Source: an uncultured Oscillospiraceae bacterium
GTDB taxonomy: Bacteria; Bacillota; Clostridia; Oscillospirales; Oscillospiraceae
Direction of reading: 5' to 3'
DNA length: 64,000 nucleotides
NCBI GenBank assembly: GCA_944387065.1
Contig: CALXDM010000003.1
Coordinates: 124,001-188,000, forward strand
Shown here in pieces: positions 62,515 to 64,000 of the stretch. Each line of letters starts with the position of its first letter. The first letter of the stretch is position 1. The notes beneath the pieces are model-generated. The model saw only the letters and a list, made by a program, of their open reading frames with translations. It ran no database searches and was not told where the DNA came from. A program made the translations under genes and the position numbers.

Positions 62515-63708
62515 TCAGGCCAGCGCGGCGGTGTCCAGGGCGATCATCAGCTCCTCGTTGGTGGGGATGAGCAGCGCCTTGACCTTGGAGTCGGGGGTGG
62601 AGATGACGGTCTCCTTGCCCCGGACGTTGTTGGCTTCCGGGTCCATCTTCAGGCCCATGAACTCCAGGCCGGAGGCGATGGCCAGCCGCTGCTCGGGGGA
62701 GTTCTCCCCCACGCCGGCGGTGAAGATGACGGCGTCCACCCCGCCCATGGCGGCGGCATAGGCCCCGATGTACTTCTTCACCCCGTAGTTGAACAGATCC
62801 ACCGCCAGGGCGGCCCGCCGATTGCCCTGCTCCCCGGCCAGGCCCAGGTCCCGGAAGTCGGAGGACACGCCGGACACGCCCAGCACGCCCGACTTCTTAT
62901 TCAGGATGTCCAGCATCTCCCGGATGTCCAGGTTGTACCGGCCCATCAGGTACTCCAGGATGCCCGCGTCCAGGTCGCCGGAACGGGTGCCCATGGGCAG
63001 GCCGGCCAGGGGGGTGAAGCCCATGGAGGTGTCCACGCTCTTGCCGCCGTCAATGGCGGTGACGGAGGAACCGTTGCCCAGGTGGCAGGAGATGAGCTTC
63101 AAGGACTCCAGGGGCTTGCCCAGCATGGCGGCGGCCCGCTGGGACACATACTTGTGGGAGGTGCCGTGGAAGCCGTAGCGGCGGACCTTGTCCTTCTCGT
63201 AGTACTCGTAGGGCAGGGGATAGGTGTAGGCCACGGGGGGCATGGTCTGGTGGAAGGCGGTGTCAAACACAGCCACCTGAGGCACGTCGGGGCCCAGCAC
63301 CGCCTGGCAGGCCCGGATGCCGGTGATATTGGCGGGGTTGTGCAGGGGAGCCAGGGGGATGCACGCCTCCAGGGCGGCCATCACCTGGCCGTCGATGCGC
63401 ACTGAGCCGGCAAAGGTTTCCCCGCCGTGCACCACCCGGTGGCCCACCGCGTCGATCTCCCCCATGGAGGCGATCACGCCGTTGGCCTTGTCCACCAGGG
63501 CGTCCAGCACGGCCTGGATGGCCTCGGAATGGGTGGGCATGGGGGCGTCCACCGCGTCAATGGTGTCCTTGCCAGGAGCCTTGTAGGTGAACTTGCCGTC
63601 GATGCCGATGCGCTCGCACAGGCCCTTGGCCAGCACTTGCTGGTTGGCGGTGTCCAGAAGCTGATACTTCAGAGAGGAACTGCCGGCGTTGATGACGAGT
63701 ACTTTCAT
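62515..63708 (-). CDS. ackA: Acetate kinase
   Basis: This 397-residue enzyme interconverts acetyl phosphate and acetate with ATP formation, a main fermentative energy step. It begins [14 protein letters not shown], has HRVVHGGE near residue 92 and the active-site region [10 protein letters not shown] near residue 172, and GNGSSVTA near residue 212; length is standard. The ATG at 63708 follows AAGGAGTG. No pta gene is visible beside it. It is divergent from the partial tmcAL gene, a frequent arrangement in clostridia. Confidence 0.96.
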   Translation of the reverse strand: MKVLVINAGSSSLKYQLLDTANQQVLAKGLCERIGIDGKFTYKAPGKDTIDAVDAPMPTHSEAIQAVLDALVDKANGVIASMGEIDAVGHRVVHGGETFAGSVRIDGQVMAALEACIPLAPLHNPANITGIRACQAVLGPDVPQVAVFDTAFHQTMPPVAYTYPLPYEYYEKDKVRRYGFHGTSHKYVSQRAAAMLGKPLESLKLISCHLGNGSSVTAIDGGKSVDTSMGFTPLAGLPMGTRSGDLDAGILEYLMGRYNLDIREMLDILNKKSGVLGVSGVSSDFRDLGLAGEQGNRRAALAVDLFNYGVKKYIGAYAAAMGGVDAVIFTAGVGENSPEQRLAIASGLEFMGLKMDPEANNVRGKETVISTPDSKVKALLIPTNEELMIALDTAALA

Positions 63709-63774
63709 GAATGACACTCCTTCATACAGATTACAGATTGAGGATGGGAAAATGGGAATTGCGCCTGCGCCCGG

Positions 63775-63803
63775 TTTGTAATAGAATGTAGGAAGCTGGG
63801 CAA
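63775..63803 (-). promoter_or_regulatory. Candidate ackA promoter
   Basis: On the minus strand TTGCCC (63803-63798) and TACAAA (63780-63775) are separated by 17 bases, about 67 bases upstream of the ackA start. The match is moderate. Confidence 0.5.
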
Positions 63804-63920
63804 ACTGGCCCACCGGGACAATACCTGGACTATTTTAGACCATTTTTTGCAAAAGAACAAGGGGGTTTCCCCATTTGTTTTGAACTTGCCCGGAGACGGG
63901 GGAAAGGGGGCGGCCGGGAG

Positions 63921-64000
63921 ATGGACATCGTGGGGGTTGTGGCGGAGTACAATCCATTTCACGCCGGCCACCGCCGGCACATTGACCAGACCCGCCGCGC
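63921..64000 (+). CDS. tmcAL: tRNA(Met) cytidine acetate ligase, N-terminal part (TmcAL/YlbM), cut by window edge
   Basis: Only the first 26 codons are present. The product begins MDIVGVVAEYNPFHAGH, the N-terminal signature of TmcAL (formerly YlbM), a nucleotidyltransferase-like enzyme that uses ATP and acetate to acetylate C34 of elongator tRNA-Met; the NPFHxGH histidines are the nucleotide-binding motif. GGAAAGGGGG lies upstream. The neighbouring acetate kinase, divergent, shares acetate as a metabolite, and the gene pair is common in Firmicutes. Confidence 0.85.
   Translation, partial: MDIVGVVAEYNPFHAGHRRHIDQTRR

Overview
The window is a high-GC, densely packed chromosomal segment. It most likely comes from an endospore-forming Gram-positive anaerobe of the Clostridia; an Oscillospiraceae relative of Flavonifractor or Pseudoflavonifractor is my best guess, from gene content and order rather than any database comparison. 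The sporulation genes yqfC and yqfD, a SpoVD-like PASTA penicillin-binding protein, AddAB instead of RecBCD, HPr, two S-layer-homology (SLH) surface proteins and acetate kinase all fit. Genes are tightly spaced, with many start/stop overlaps, and A/T-rich sigma-A type promoters (mostly 17-nt spacers) stand out against the GC-rich background. I see no tRNA, rRNA, CRISPR array, transposase or phage gene.

Layout. 0.1-2.8 kb: an E2-like acyltransferase coupled to an acyl-CoA synthetase, ending at a bidirectional terminator shared with a reverse-strand RluA-type pseudouridine synthase. 3.9-12.1 kb: yqfC-yqfD-phoH-ybeY-lipoprotein-era-(yqzL-like)-recO-mutS2, a conserved Firmicutes block in which a lipoprotein lies between ybeY and era. 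12.2-16.1 kb: HPr, uvrC, rsmD, coaD and a coiled-coil protein. 16.3-28.4 kb: the division and wall cluster mraZ-rsmH-ftsL-pbp-(degenerate Mur ligase)-mraY-ftsW-murG-murA-ftsQ-ftsZ. The only Mur ligase relative present is a shrunken protein without a P-loop lysine in the usual murE/murF slot; ftsA is absent from the cluster.

28.5-36.4 kb is accessory and housekeeping: an XRE membrane regulator, a DUF1576-type membrane protein, a GluQ-type enzyme, guaB, and a tail-to-tail LytTR regulator and GHKL sensor kinase. 36.6-46.9 kb holds a giant SLH surface protein gene whose reading frame is intact except for one TGA at codon 78; internal repeats suggest this position should be tryptophan. 47.3-58.0 kb: addB-addA, rpmE, a flavin reductase-like gene, hflX, a GNAT acetyltransferase and a YigZ protein. 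58.0-59.5 kb: a second, intact SLH protein with two nearly identical repeats. 59.6-64.0 kb, mostly reverse strand: two small membrane proteins, glutamate dehydrogenase, acetate kinase, and the divergent start of tmcAL at the window edge.

The main points for follow-up are the TGA-interrupted giant SLH gene, the pseudo-Mur ligase in the wall cluster, and the four 10-bp-phased TGGAG repeats before mraZ that look like its own operator.
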